Below are positions 55,566-64,000 of a DNA stretch of 64,000 nucleotides, piece by piece. Origin of the DNA: an uncultured Paracoccaceae bacterium. GTDB lineage: Bacteria; Pseudomonadota; Alphaproteobacteria; Rhodobacterales; Rhodobacteraceae. Numbering within the stretch: the stretch's first letter is position 1; each line of letters starts with the position of its first letter. The stretch is taken from the NCBI GenBank assembly GCA_947488605.1, contig CANKZJ010000001.1, positions 992,001-1,056,000 on the forward strand, given 5' to 3'. The position numbers and the translations under genes were made by a program. The notes below the pieces were generated by a model, which saw only the letters and a list, made by a program, of their open reading frames with translations, was not told the DNA's origin and made no database searches.

Positions 55566-56081
55566 TTACCCACCAATCGTGGCCAGATATGCAATCAAAT
55601 TCGCACGATCTTCGACGTCACGCATGCCGTTATAGCTCATCGCTGTACCTGGTGCATAACCGCGTGGGTTTTCCAGGAACGCGCTTAAGTTTTCAGGGGT
55701 CCAAACATCGGCCGCCTCAATCAAAGCGCCAGAGTAGGCGAAGTCATCGTAGAACTGTACGGGACGGTTCACGACACCGTAAAGCGCTGGTCCTGTTCCG
55801 TGGCTACCGGATTCAAGCGCGTGGCAAGACCGGCATCCGCGCCAGAGGCCCTCACCGTCGGATGCACTTGCTGATGCAAAGACCACTGCGAAAGGTACTT
55901 CTTCAACAACTTCGACGTCACCGTCCGCTTCGGTTTCAACTTCGATGACATAGGCCTGTTCGCCATAGCCATGCCCGCCGCTATGATAAATCTCTTCGGA
56001 AAGCCAAGCACCGAGCAAGAAAATAAGGAAAGTGCTGCAAAGACCACCAATCACTTTGGTCATTGTCATTGTGTCGAACAT
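55566..56081 (-). CDS. Membrane-anchored cytochrome c (CycM type)
   Basis: A 171-residue class I c-type cytochrome with one N-terminal membrane anchor (about residues 9-26, VIGGLCSTFLIFLLGAWL) and a periplasmic haem domain with CRSCH (about residue 81) and the Met ligand in GTAMSYNGMRD. An acidic linker (ETEADGDVEVVEE) separates them. CycM-type proteins pass electrons from the bc1 complex to terminal oxidases. The frame can extend to 56114, but ATG 56081 (MFDTMTMTK) matches the usual N-terminus. It is divergent from pheA. Confidence 0.92.
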   Translation of the reverse strand: MFDTMTMTKVIGGLCSTFLIFLLGAWLSEEIYHSGGHGYGEQAYVIEVETEADGDVEVVEEVPFAVVFASASASDGEGLWRGCRSCHALESGSHGTGPALYGVVNRPVQFYDDFAYSGALIEAADVWTPENLSAFLENPRGYAPGTAMSYNGMRDVEDRANLIAYLATIGG

Positions 56082-56202
56082 GTCGCGATCCATTCTGTTC
56101 AAAGATTCATGCACATCTATCCGCTTCCAACACCGGGTTGCAAGGTATACTCCCGCGACCTAACGCCCATTTTTTCAGGGTGACACGAGGGAGGTCACAA
56201 AA

Positions 56203-57051
56203 ATGTCGCAGAAAATCGCTTTTCAAGGAGAGCTCGGCGCTTACGGGCACGAGGCTTGCGTCACGGCAAGACCAGAGTTTGACCCGCTACCATGTGCGAC
56301 ATTTGATGCCGCTATTGACGCTGTGCGCAAGGGCGACGCTGATCTGGGGATGATCGCTGTCGAGAACTCGACCTACGGACGCGTGGCAGACGTACACTCT
56401 TTGTTGCCAGAAAGCGGTCTACATATCGTTGATGAAACATTTGTGCGCGTCCACATCAACTTGCTCGGCAAACCCCAAGCTGAGCTGACGGACATCACGG
56501 AGGCCCACGGCCACCCCGTGATCTTGCCTCAATGCGGTAACTTCTTGCGTGATCACGCGATCATACCCCGCACCAGTTCCGACAACGCGCGTGCGGCACG
56601 TGAAGTGGCGGCAGGTGATGATATCGGTGTTGCGGCGCTTGCATCAGAATTGGCCGCAGAAATATATGGGCTAAAGCTTCTGGCGCGCCACATTGAAGAC
56701 CATTCGCGCAACACAACCCGTTTCCTGATCATGGCGCGCGAACCTGATTATACGCGCCGCGGTGACTACGAAATGATGACCAGCTTTGTGTTCCGTGTCC
56801 GCAACATCCCTGCGGCACTGTACAAGGCGATGGGTGGTTTCGCGACCAACAGCGTCAACATGACGAAGCTGGAAAGCTACATGGTTGATGGTGAATTCAC
56901 TGCAACACAATTCTATTCAGAGATCGAAGGGCACCCTGACGACGCTAACGTAAAGCTGGCTTTGGAAGAATTGGGATATTTCACAGACCACCTGCACATC
57001 ATGGGCGTCTACCCATCCGCCGCGCGCCGCCACGAGAAGAACACAAGCTAG
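56203..57051 (+). CDS. pheA: Prephenate dehydratase
   Basis: A 282-residue monofunctional enzyme making phenylpyruvate from prephenate for phenylalanine synthesis. The catalytic block NTTRFLIM and the N-terminal FQGELGAYGHEAC are in the PDT domain (about 1-180). A C-terminal ACT domain (about 195-275, ESYMVDG) would bind Phe for feedback control. It lacks a chorismate mutase domain. Shine-Dalgarno GAGGGAGG precedes the ATG. The stop overlaps the convergent SRPBCC gene by four bases. Confidence 0.95.
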   Translation: MSQKIAFQGELGAYGHEACVTARPEFDPLPCATFDAAIDAVRKGDADLGMIAVENSTYGRVADVHSLLPESGLHIVDETFVRVHINLLGKPQAELTDITEAHGHPVILPQCGNFLRDHAIIPRTSSDNARAAREVAAGDDIGVAALASELAAEIYGLKLLARHIEDHSRNTTRFLIMAREPDYTRRGDYEMMTSFVFRVRNIPAALYKAMGGFATNSVNMTKLESYMVDGEFTATQFYSEIEGHPDDANVKLALEELGYFTDHLHIMGVYPSAARRHEKNTS

Positions 57052-57512
57052 GTGCCGCGACGAAAGTCGTCTTCGACGCTTTCAGCGAATTCGGTAACGC
57101 GGGCCTTGAAGCGGTTCGTCATCTTTGACTTTGCCAGTTTCAAAGACTGCAAAAGCAGTCTTGCAGTGAGTGTTTTTGCACGCAGTTCAAAACTGACCAA
57201 AACCCGGGTGCGCGTCTGCGAAAGCGGGACAAGCTCGACTTGGGTCAAAGCGATCAAACCATCGGAGTGGCTTTCAATTTCAATCGCTTCTGACGGGTCC
57301 ATTCTGGTCAATTCTGCCACGACCGCACGATGCCGTCCGCGGAATTCGAATGCGATGTCCCAAACGGTGCCAAGTTCGACATCGCCCTTTTTTTGGCGGG
57401 CCACGTTGATACCTTGCCGCATGGCGCGACGTTCAAACCCATCAAAATCACTGACCCGGGCAAAGGCATAGTCAATTGGGACCTCAAGATCTTCGCGTGT
57501 GCTGAGTTTCAT
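57048..57512 (-). CDS. SRPBCC-superfamily protein, unknown function
   Basis: A 154-residue START/Bet v 1-like (SRPBCC) protein, predicted to bind a hydrophobic ligand. Seen: the usual N-terminal strand (LSTREDLEVPIDYAFARVSD), a central beta-sheet (GTVWDIAFEFRGRHRAV, ALTQVELVPLSQTRTRV) and a long C-terminal helix. No signal peptide. It lies 23 bases after nudC on the same strand, suggesting a two-gene operon. Function is not known. Confidence 0.75.
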   Translation of the reverse strand: MKLSTREDLEVPIDYAFARVSDFDGFERRAMRQGINVARQKKGDVELGTVWDIAFEFRGRHRAVVAELTRMDPSEAIEIESHSDGLIALTQVELVPLSQTRTRVLVSFELRAKTLTARLLLQSLKLAKSKMTNRFKARVTEFAESVEDDFRRGT

Positions 57513-57535
57513 CGTCTCATTCCATTGTCGTCAAA

Positions 57536-58483
57536 CTAATCAAGCCGGTCTGCAAGCCAGGCTTCAAGCAAGAAATGCGCGATCGCGCCCTTGCGTGCAG
57601 GCAATATTTTGGGGTGTTCACCACTGAATGCCAACGCCATGTCTTCGCGTGTGACCCAAAGTGCATCCTCAATTTCCAGTGGATCAATATTCAAGTCAGT
57701 GGTCAGAGCCACGCCCGCACACCCAAACATAAGCGACGCAGGAAATGGCCAAGGCTGGCTGGACAGATAGGTCACAGCGCCAACGCGCACGCCAGATTCC
57801 TCAAAGACTTCGCGACGCACGGCGGCCTCAATCGTCTCACCGGGTTCAACAAATCCAGCAAGCAGGGAATACATCCCATCGGGCCATCCCGGCGACCGCC
57901 CGACCAACACCGAGTTGCCATGCGTAATCAACATGATCACAACCGGGTCCGTGCGCGGAAAGTGATGGCCGCCGCAAGCCGCGCAATCGCGTTGCCAACC
58001 GCCCATCGCCAATTTGCTTTCAGCGCCGCACCGCGCACAAAAACGGTGCGTTTCATGCCAGCCCATGACAGCTTTTGCCGTTGCCGCCAGTTCTGCATCA
58101 CGGGCCGTGAGGCGCGTCATGATCGCCCGCAGTTCTGCAAAATGGGCATCTGGCAAAGCCGGGTGTTGTTGTTCGGATGGGTCAAGGAAACCGTCTAAGG
58201 TCGATGGGTCCAACCCTTGTGGCGTCCAGCCTGATAAATCGGCAGCAAACACAGGTGCACCATCTTCGCGGCCTAAGAAAATCAAGTCAGTGGCGGCATC
58301 TGCCATTGCCGGATGATCAAGCGACAAACGCACAACTGCATCTGCGGCGATCATTGGCTTACCGCGCCACAAAAGGATGGTCCGGGCATCCGATTGCACC
58401 CTCAATTCTTCGGTCTGATCCCGGAGCTGCGCCGCGCGATCTAGTCCTGACCCACCGAAGGTCACTGTCTCTGCAATTTTCAT
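57536..58483 (-). CDS. nudC: NAD+ diphosphatase / NADH pyrophosphatase
   Basis: A 315-residue Nudix hydrolase of the NudC family, which cleaves NADH and can remove the NAD cap from RNA. It has an N-terminal NUDIX-like domain, a zinc ribbon (CARCG then CAACGG, about 157-177) and the Nudix box GFVEPGETIEAAVRREVFEESGV, followed by the family SQPWPFPASLM block (SQPWPFP-type hallmark of NudC). Cytoplasmic. It is followed by the SRPBCC gene. Confidence 0.95.
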   Translation of the reverse strand: MKIAETVTFGGSGLDRAAQLRDQTEELRVQSDARTILLWRGKPMIAADAVVRLSLDHPAMADAATDLIFLGREDGAPVFAADLSGWTPQGLDPSTLDGFLDPSEQQHPALPDAHFAELRAIMTRLTARDAELAATAKAVMGWHETHRFCARCGAESKLAMGGWQRDCAACGGHHFPRTDPVVIMLITHGNSVLVGRSPGWPDGMYSLLAGFVEPGETIEAAVRREVFEESGVRVGAVTYLSSQPWPFPASLMFGCAGVALTTDLNIDPLEIEDALWVTREDMALAFSGEHPKILPARKGAIAHFLLEAWLADRLD

Positions 58484-58575
58484 TATGCCGAGATGACACG
58501 GACGTTGCGTAAGTTCAAATTATTCCATCATTTTCTATGGTCGAGGACAGTCATACACGTTAAGATTGAATTAAT

Positions 58576-60423
58576 ATGTCCCTCACTGAAACTTCATCCG
58601 GAATGCCCCCCGTAAAGGGTCAACTGCGTTTGCTCCAAACGACGGATTTGCACATGCAGCTTTTGGCATATGACTATGTCTCTGATCGATCTGACGACAG
58701 CATCGGATTGATAGGTCTCGCAGACCAAGTTGCCGCCCTCAGGAATGATAAAAGCGCCACCACCGTGCATTTTGACACAGGTGATTTGATCCAAGGCAAT
58801 CCACTCGCGGATACGGTAGCCGCGACATTGGAACCATTGCAAACACATCCGATGATCGCCGCTCTTAACCTTCTTGGGTGCGATGCCATGACCGTTGGCA
58901 ACCACGAGTTCGACTATGGATTAGCAAAGCTGCGAAGCGTTCTATCCAAAGCTGCATTTCCGGTCGTCACCGCCAACATCACGCCAAGGGACGGTCCCGC
59001 TATTGGCCCCGAGTTTGTCATTCTAGACCGTACTATTTTTTGCGGCGACGGCGTCATACGACAGATCAAGCTTGGCGTCGTTGGGTTTGGCCCGCCGCAG
59101 ATAGCAAGCCTCGACAGCGATATGATCGATACCAAAGATATCGTGACCGCAGCGCAAGACGCCGTGCCGCAGATCCGTGCTGCGGGGGCAGATTTGGTCA
59201 TCGCACTTTGCCACACCGGTCTTGGCACAGCCTCAAACACAAAAGGGATGGAAAACGCAGCAATACCCTTGGCAGCCGTTGACGGGATTGATGTCCTGCT
59301 TACCGGCCATACGCATGAAACCTTTCCGGATAAAAAGCGTGTAGCTTCGGTCAGTGTTGATCCAATTGCCGGAACGATACACGGCAAACCAACCGTGATG
59401 GCTGCCTATTGCGGCAAATCGCTGGGTGTTATTGATCTCGCGTTAAAATGGAATGCAGGGCATTGGACCATCAAGGACCATCTGGTCAGTTTCAAATATC
59501 CAGAACCCGCGACCGGTGCGCCATCACTTCTGCGCGCACGATTGACCCAACTTGTGGCTGAAGCTCACGAAGCCACCATCGTAAAAATGAACACGCCAAT
59601 TGCGCGAACGGCCCTACCAATCCACAGCTATTTCGCAACAATCCAACCAGAGCTGAGCCAGCAGATTCTCGCAAGGTCTGCACGACAAGCTGTCCAAAAG
59701 GCTCTGCACGAAACGCCACATGCACACCTTCCCGTTCTCGCGGCCAAATCCTCCTTTCGCTTTGGCGGCAGGAGTGGGTTTGGGCATTACATCGACATCT
59801 GCGAAGGCCCGATCACCCTGCGCGATGCAACGGCGATCTTTCCGTTCGTGGACAGACTATTTGCGGTGAAGCGAAGTGGTGCGCAAATCAAAAGGTGGCT
59901 GGAAAGGAGCGCCTCGCACTACAATCAAATGACCACAGGAGTCTGCGACCAGCAGCTTCTTAATCCGCTAAGCGCTGGCTACAATTGTGATGCGATCCTA
60001 GGGCTGACCTATCAGATCGATCTTACGCAACCCGCTTGCTTCGATCCGCATGGACATGAACTACGCTCGGCGGCGTCCCGGATCACGGCACTGCATTTTG
60101 ATGGGAATCCCGTTCTCGATACAGACATTTTCATTGTCGCCACCAATAGTTTCCGCGCGAAGGGAGGTGGTGGGTTTCCGACATTTCCCGATTCAGATAT
60201 TTTGCATAAGTCGACGGGCAACATGCAGGAAATCCTTGCCGCATATCTCAATCAGATCGACTGCATCTCGGACCCTATCCAACCGACATGGTCGTTCAGT
60301 CAGATAGAGAGTACCGCCGCCCAATTCCAAAGCGCGCCGAAAGCGTATTACCACATGTCGGGGCCAATCACACATATCGGGCGCGGAATGGACGGGTTTG
60401 ACACCTACCAGATCAGTTTCTGA
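58576..60423 (+). CDS. 5'-nucleotidase / 2',3'-cyclic phosphodiesterase (CpdB type), no signal peptide
   Basis: A 615-residue metallophosphoesterase with the motifs TTDLHMQLLAYDY, DTGDLIQGNP, VGNHEFDYG and GHTHETFP in the N-terminal domain, and a C-terminal 5'-nucleotidase domain (about 340-580, GGRSGFGHYIDICEGPITLRD). The first 20 residues are polar, without the Sec signal that CpdB normally carries, so a cytoplasmic location or an undetected start upstream is possible. In-frame sequence above the ATG shows no signal. The SRP RNA gene follows. Confidence 0.88.
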   Translation: MSLTETSSGMPPVKGQLRLLQTTDLHMQLLAYDYVSDRSDDSIGLIGLADQVAALRNDKSATTVHFDTGDLIQGNPLADTVAATLEPLQTHPMIAALNLLGCDAMTVGNHEFDYGLAKLRSVLSKAAFPVVTANITPRDGPAIGPEFVILDRTIFCGDGVIRQIKLGVVGFGPPQIASLDSDMIDTKDIVTAAQDAVPQIRAAGADLVIALCHTGLGTASNTKGMENAAIPLAAVDGIDVLLTGHTHETFPDKKRVASVSVDPIAGTIHGKPTVMAAYCGKSLGVIDLALKWNAGHWTIKDHLVSFKYPEPATGAPSLLRARLTQLVAEAHEATIVKMNTPIARTALPIHSYFATIQPELSQQILARSARQAVQKALHETPHAHLPVLAAKSSFRFGGRSGFGHYIDICEGPITLRDATAIFPFVDRLFAVKRSGAQIKRWLERSASHYNQMTTGVCDQQLLNPLSAGYNCDAILGLTYQIDLTQPACFDPHGHELRSAASRITALHFDGNPVLDTDIFIVATNSFRAKGGGGFPTFPDSDILHKSTGNMQEILAAYLNQIDCISDPIQPTWSFSQIESTAAQFQSAPKAYYHMSGPITHIGRGMDGFDTYQISF

Positions 60424-60462
60424 CATCTTGCAGACCACACCAATCCATCCTATATCATCTTT

Positions 60463-60555
60463 GAGAGGTTGGCGCGGGCGAGCGCCTCGCCAACCTGGTC
60501 AGGTCCGGAAGGAAGCAGCCATAACGAGCCCCGCTTGGGTCGTTGTCAGCCTCTC
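60463..60555 (+). ncRNA. ffs: Signal recognition particle RNA, small (4.5S-like)
   Basis: The domain IV core GGTCAGGTCCGGAAGGAAGC (60497-60516) is the conserved Ffh-binding loop of bacterial SRP RNA. The ends GAGAGGTTGG and CAGCCTCTC pair to close a hairpin of about 93 bases. The exact 5' and 3' ends are approximate. It lies in the 313-base spacer between the nucleotidase gene and rsgA; the remainder of the spacer contains no gene that I can support. Confidence 0.93.
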
Positions 60556-60736
60556 ACCTTCGATTTGCGCGGCAAATTGAAGCTTTGGAAACACCGGCAG
60601 CAAAGGAGGATGTTCATGATTGTCGCAAAAAACTCCCTCCCGGTCCGGGTGCGCTGAAGTTATTTCCGCCCCCTCGTCCACTTCTCGCTGATCTACCTAG
60701 ATCAGCGCCAAAAAACACTTTGACGAGGATAGATCA

Positions 60737-61768
60737 TTGACAGATCTCACACGCGACGCCCTTGGCTGGTCGCCCTTTTATATGTCCCAACTTGAAATTG
60801 AAGAACTTGAAACACACACGCCCGCCCGCATTGCAACGGTCCACCGCGACCGCGTTGTTGGCTTCTCGGAAATCGGAACGATTGAGCTAACGCTTGATCC
60901 TGGCATCACCACCGCAGCCGTTGGCGTCGGAGACTGGGTTCTTTGCATACCCGAGCAACGCCGCCTGTCCCGCGTGCTGGAACGAAAGACCGAGCTGTCG
61001 CGCGGAACGGAATACCATACTGGTGAAAAGCAACTGATTGCGGCCAATCTTGATACGCTTTTTATTACGTCATCGTGCAACAATGATTTCAACCCTGCCC
61101 GCCTGGAGCGCTATCTGGCGATGGCGCATGACGCGTTGATCACGCCGGTGATATTGCTCACTAAGGCAGACCAAACAGACGACCCCGATGTCTACATCAC
61201 GCAGGCGCAAGCCTTGGGGCGCAATCTGGAAGTCATTGCAATAGATGCCAAGAATGACGATGTGCCGGCAGCGCTCGCACCTTGGTGTGGCAAAGGTCAG
61301 ACTGTTGCACTGGCTGGATCATCGGGTGTGGGCAAAACAACGGTTGCCAACGCACTCACTGGCGGCAATGCCGCGACCCGAGATATCCGCGAAGACGACG
61401 CACGCGGACGACACACCACAACCGGGCGCTCACTGCACCGTATGGCAACGGGTGGCTGGCTGATCGATACGCCGGGCATGCGCGGTTTGGGTGTGGCAGA
61501 AGTCGCTTTTGGCATTGATGCGACATTTCCTGAAATCTCGGAAAGCGCTGAACTGTGCAAATTTCGCGATTGCGCCCATGAGGGAGAGCCCGGCTGCGCC
61601 GTGCAAGCCGCGCTAGAGGCAGGTGACATCACCCCTGAGCGGCTAGTGCGGTTCAAAAAGCTCAAACGCGAAAATGAGCATGCGACGGAAACCATAGCGC
61701 AAGCGCGCGACCGGGGACGCAAGTTGGGTAAGATGTACCGCTCGGCTGTGAAAAAGAAGGGCAGATAG
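60737..61768 (+). CDS. rsgA: Ribosome small-subunit-dependent GTPase
   Basis: A 343-residue RsgA, the circularly permuted GTPase that checks maturation of the 30S subunit. The G motifs appear in permuted order: G4-like TKAD (about 137), then G1 GSSGVGKTT (about 194), then G3 DTPGMRG. An N-terminal OB fold and a C-terminal zinc knuckle (CKFRDCAHEGEPGC) complete it. The start is TTG 60737 after GAGGA. Followed by a perfect palindrome. Confidence 0.94.
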   Translation: MTDLTRDALGWSPFYMSQLEIEELETHTPARIATVHRDRVVGFSEIGTIELTLDPGITTAAVGVGDWVLCIPEQRRLSRVLERKTELSRGTEYHTGEKQLIAANLDTLFITSSCNNDFNPARLERYLAMAHDALITPVILLTKADQTDDPDVYITQAQALGRNLEVIAIDAKNDDVPAALAPWCGKGQTVALAGSSGVGKTTVANALTGGNAATRDIREDDARGRHTTTGRSLHRMATGGWLIDTPGMRGLGVAEVAFGIDATFPEISESAELCKFRDCAHEGEPGCAVQAALEAGDITPERLVRFKKLKRENEHATETIAQARDRGRKLGKMYRSAVKKKGR

Positions 61769-61778
61769 TCCCTTAGGG

Positions 61779-61802
61779 TAAGGTGGATCATGATCCACCT
61801 TA
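61779..61802. repeat. Perfect 24-bp palindrome between rsgA and the phosphatase gene
   Basis: TAAGGTGGATCA paired with TGATCCACCTTA. It lies between two convergent genes and may act as a terminator for both, but lacks a T-run. It is the strongest copy of the TAAGGTGG palindrome group also found after cydB. Confidence 0.7.
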
Positions 61803-61810
61803 CTGAATTG

Positions 61811-62284
61811 TCAGCCAGCGCGCGCCCATGCCATCTGCGCATCTGTTTCCACTGCGCAGGGGCGCACCTTGCGCAAGCGCACAAGCGCCGCTTCGGGTTC
61901 CTCGCCTGCTGCAATCATCAATCGCAGAACCATCATGCCGGAACGGCCACATCCACCAAAGCAATGCACCAACACGCGCCCACCGTTGCCAAGTACGGGC
62001 AATGTCTGGTCGCGCACGCCCGGCCAATCCAAACCATCCGGCACACCAAAATCGACAACGGGCAAGTGAAGCCATCCAATATTTTTATTACCCAAATCAA
62101 CCCCAAGGCTGCCGGCACCTTTCCGGTCCAACTCAGCCTGTGTTGTCATCGTCAGAACCAAGTCTGGCCGCCAAGCAAGAAGCCGCTGCCAGTCCGTGCC
62201 ATAGTGCCGCGTGCGGCCCGGCATTGGTGCTATGGCCAACTCACCGCCGCCGGCCTTTAGGCTATGGATCACAAACTCAATCAT
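61811..62284 (-). CDS. Small tyrosine/dual-specificity phosphatase-like protein
   Basis: A 157-residue protein with the Cys-based phosphatase loop HCFGGCGRSGM (Cx5R motif; Cys about residue 106) and a plausible general-acid Asp in LPVVDFGVPDG. Related proteins of this size act on phosphotyrosine or on small phosphorylated molecules; the substrate here is unknown. An in-frame upstream ATG at 62302 exists; ATG 62284 (MIEFVIHSLK) was chosen because the family usually begins there. No strong Shine-Dalgarno is seen for either. Confidence 0.78.
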   Translation of the reverse strand: MIEFVIHSLKAGGGELAIAPMPGRTRHYGTDWQRLLAWRPDLVLTMTTQAELDRKGAGSLGVDLGNKNIGWLHLPVVDFGVPDGLDWPGVRDQTLPVLGNGGRVLVHCFGGCGRSGMMVLRLMIAAGEEPEAALVRLRKVRPCAVETDAQMAWARAG

Positions 62285-62351
62285 GGGGTCGCTGCCGTCC
62301 ATCTTACAATTCCGCTTCGCTTTCTGCGGATCAAATCATACGTTACCGGCT

Positions 62352-62714
62352 ATGACCAACACTGACAAACAGGCGCAGAAGCGCACCGAATGGGCAGAAG
62401 ATCGCACGATCATGGCGAATGAACGCACGTTTTCAAGCTGGATGGGAACGGGTTTGGGCGCGATTGGCGTCGCCATCGGCCTGAAAGCCGTATTCGGTGC
62501 GTTTGAACCGACGTGGGCTGCGAAACTCGTTGCGAGCATTTTCATAGGTGTCGCCATTGCGATTTTCTGGTCGGCACGGCACCAGGCTTGCAAGACCTTC
62601 GCACGACTAAGCGAGCGCGATATAGAGGCAACGCCTTCACGCAATTATACGCGGCTTGCCAGCATCATGACGATTGCAGCAGTTGCGACAGGGATCATCC
62701 TTTGGTCATTGTGA
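62352..62714 (+). CDS. DUF202-family membrane protein
   Basis: A 120-residue protein with a charged N-terminus, the family block WAEDRTIMANERTFSSWMGTGLGAIGVAIGL, and three predicted membrane helices (about 32-50, 58-76, 100-119). DUF202 proteins (YidH-like) have no established function. ATG 62352 was chosen because the longer in-frame start at 62211 lies in the oppositely oriented phosphatase gene. It stands before dnaX. Confidence 0.8.
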   Translation: MTNTDKQAQKRTEWAEDRTIMANERTFSSWMGTGLGAIGVAIGLKAVFGAFEPTWAAKLVASIFIGVAIAIFWSARHQACKTFARLSERDIEATPSRNYTRLASIMTIAAVATGIILWSL

Positions 62715-62734
62715 TACGGTAGACCTCGGACGGT

Positions 62735-62756
62735 GTTGCACCTAACCTGGTGCAAC
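62735..62756. repeat. Hairpin upstream of dnaX
   Basis: GTTGCACC-TAACCT-GGTGCAAC is a perfect 8-bp inverted repeat in the 68-base spacer after the DUF202 gene. It is followed by CCCACCTTAA, a half copy of the TAAGGTGG palindrome. It may end the DUF202 transcript or lie in the dnaX leader. Confidence 0.55.
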
Positions 62757-62782
62757 GCGCGAATCCCACCTTAAGGGCCAAA

Positions 62783-64000
62783 ATGACAGATCAACCGCAG
62801 TATCAAGTACTCGCCCGGAAATATCGTCCCGAAACATTCGCAGACATGGTCGGGCAGGATGCGATGGTGCGGACGCTCAAGAACGCGTTTGCGGCGGACC
62901 GCATCGCGCAAGCCTTTATCATGACCGGCATTCGCGGGACTGGCAAAACCACGACGGCGCGTATTATCGCAAAGGGTATGAACTGCATTGGGCCCGATGG
63001 CACAGGCGGTCCAACGACCGAACCTTGCGGGCAATGCGAGCATTGTGTGGCGATCATGGAAGGGCGTCATGTGGACGTCATGGAAATGGACGCGGCATCA
63101 CGTACAGGCGTCGGTGATATCCGTGAAATCATCGACAGCGTCCACTACCGCGCAGCCTCCGCCCGCTTCAAAATCTATATTATTGACGAAGTTCATATGC
63201 TGTCAAAGAACGCGTTCAACGCGCTTTTGAAGACATTGGAAGAGCCGCCTGACCACGTCAAATTCATCTTTGCTACGACGGAGATCCGGCAGGTGCCTGT
63301 AACCGTACTTTCGCGCTGCCAACGCTTTGATTTGCGACGCATTGAGCCAGAGGTGCAAATTGCATTGCTGCGCAAAATCTCAACCGCAGAAGGCGCTGAG
63401 ATCACCGATGAAGCCCTAGCGTTGATCACACGCGCTGCGGAAGGCTCTGCCCGCGACGCCCAATCACTGTTGGATCAGGCAATCAGCCACGGCGCTGGCG
63501 AAACGACCGCAGATCAGGTCCGCGCGATGCTGGGACTGGCAGATCGCGGACGTGTGCTTGATCTTTTTGACATGATTTTGAAAGGCGAAGCTGCGCGCGC
63601 TTTGACCGAGCTGTCAGGACAATATGCTGACGGTGCTGACCCAATGGCCGTTTTGCGGGATTTGGCAGAAGTCTGTCACTGGATCAGCGTCATCAAAATC
63701 ACACCCGAAGCTGCAGAAGACCCAACCATCGGCCCGGACGAGCGATCACGCGGACAAGCGATGGCAGCCGAGCTACCGATGCGCGTGATGTCGCGGATGT
63801 GGCAAATGCTATTAAAGTCGTTGGAAGAAGTGGCAATGGCACCAAACGCCATGATGGCGGCCGAAATGGCGGTTATCCGGCTAACCCATGTCGCGGACCT
63901 GCCCAGCCCCGAAGAACTGGTGCGCAAATTGCAAGACGCGACACCGCCGCCCTCTGGTCCGGGCGGTGGGCGTCCTGCCCCGCAAGGTCAAGCGACAACA
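62783..64000 (+). CDS. dnaX: DNA polymerase III subunits gamma/tau, 5' part
   Basis: The clamp-loader ATPase; 406 codons are inside the window and the gene continues past the end. The AAA+ domain is complete: N-terminal ARKYRPETFADMVGQD, Walker A TGIRGTGKTTTAR, zinc-binding Cys residues (CIGPDG, CGQCEHC), Walker B YIIDEVHMLS, sensor 1 FATTE and the arginine finger TVLSRCQRFD. The last residues visible are Pro/Gly-rich, likely the start of the linker to the tau-specific region. Whether a frameshift site exists cannot be seen. Confidence 0.96.
   Translation, partial: MTDQPQYQVLARKYRPETFADMVGQDAMVRTLKNAFAADRIAQAFIMTGIRGTGKTTTARIIAKGMNCIGPDGTGGPTTEPCGQCEHCVAIMEGRHVDVMEMDAASRTGVGDIREIIDSVHYRAASARFKIYIIDEVHMLSKNAFNALLKTLEEPPDHVKFIFATTEIRQVPVTVLSRCQRFDLRRIEPEVQIALLRKISTAEGAEITDEALALITRAAEGSARDAQSLLDQAISHGAGETTADQVRAMLGLADRGRVLDLFDMILKGEAARALTELSGQYADGADPMAVLRDLAEVCHWISVIKITPEAAEDPTIGPDERSRGQAMAAELPMRVMSRMWQMLLKSLEEVAMAPNAMMAAEMAVIRLTHVADLPSPEELVRKLQDATPPPSGPGGGRPAPQGQATT

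Noticed and set aside
60616..60657. A 13-codon frame with strong AAAGGAGG between the SRP RNA gene and rsgA
   Set aside because: The ribosome site is good, but the frame is too short to judge and the sequence is not linked to an attenuator structure. It is left as a possible leader peptide only.

Overview
The window is chromosomal DNA of an alphaproteobacterium, most likely a marine member of the Rhodobacterales (Roseobacter group). This rests on the set of genes and their order: a MocR-type TauR with tpa/xsc taurine dissimilation, a SoeABC sulfite dehydrogenase, a membrane-anchored cytochrome c, clpS beside a D-Ala-D-Ala carboxypeptidase, and a small 4.5S-type SRP RNA. The genus cannot be fixed from the sequence alone. 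GC is moderate and coding density is very high, with many ATGA or GTGA start/stop overlaps.

Layout. 1-4.7 kb: the end of an unknown gene, uvrB, an accessory-looking unknown gene, a repeat-bearing intergenic region, a small secreted protein and a membrane-tethered NYN/Zc3h12a-type nuclease. 4.8-22.8 kb: a complete taurine-to-sulfate module. tauABC (minus strand) imports taurine. Tpa makes sulfoacetaldehyde, and Xsc splits it to sulfite and acetyl phosphate. Pta, and perhaps an AckA homologue, handle acetyl phosphate. SoeABC oxidises sulfite to sulfate at the cytoplasmic face of the membrane. TauZ and two TauE-like proteins are candidate anion exporters. TauR controls the set, probably through 23-bp-spaced direct repeats found in front of tpa and xsc.

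22.8-36.1 kb: a galactoside module. It holds a CUT1 sugar ABC transporter, a divergent IclR regulator with a clear palindromic operator candidate, alpha-galactosidase (GH36), beta-galactosidase (GH42), mutarotase, a sugar dehydrogenase-like SDR, a lactonase, DgoK and DgoA. Together they form a De Ley-Doudoroff type galactose route that lacks only a galactonate dehydratase.

36.1-47.5 kb: 5-hydroxyisourate hydrolase, cytochrome bd-type oxidase cydAB, a CAU-anticodon tRNA, a GNAT protein, a GlcD-type FAD oxidoreductase, haem synthesis genes hemC, hemE and hemF (hemF with an FNR-type box), a lipoprotein, an atypical SDR, an RsmC-like methyltransferase and clpS. 47.7-55.4 kb: a penicillin-binding carboxypeptidase with a SPOR domain, then a yejABEF peptide ABC transporter whose last operon gene is a FosX-type fosfomycin hydrolase homologue. 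55.5-64 kb: CycM-like cytochrome c, pheA, an SRPBCC protein, nudC, a 5'-nucleotidase/cyclic phosphodiesterase, the SRP RNA gene, rsgA, a small tyrosine phosphatase, a DUF202 protein and the start of dnaX.

The points most worth a second look are a cadherin/VCBS-like domain inserted into the TauC permease, an acetate kinase homologue lacking its catalytic Asp, a 59-residue membrane protein built into the soe operon, four TGTACG-type repeats at exact 11-bp spacing upstream of a secreted protein, an SDR with Asn in place of the catalytic Lys, and fosX as the last gene of the yej operon. No CRISPR array, prophage or insertion sequence is visible.
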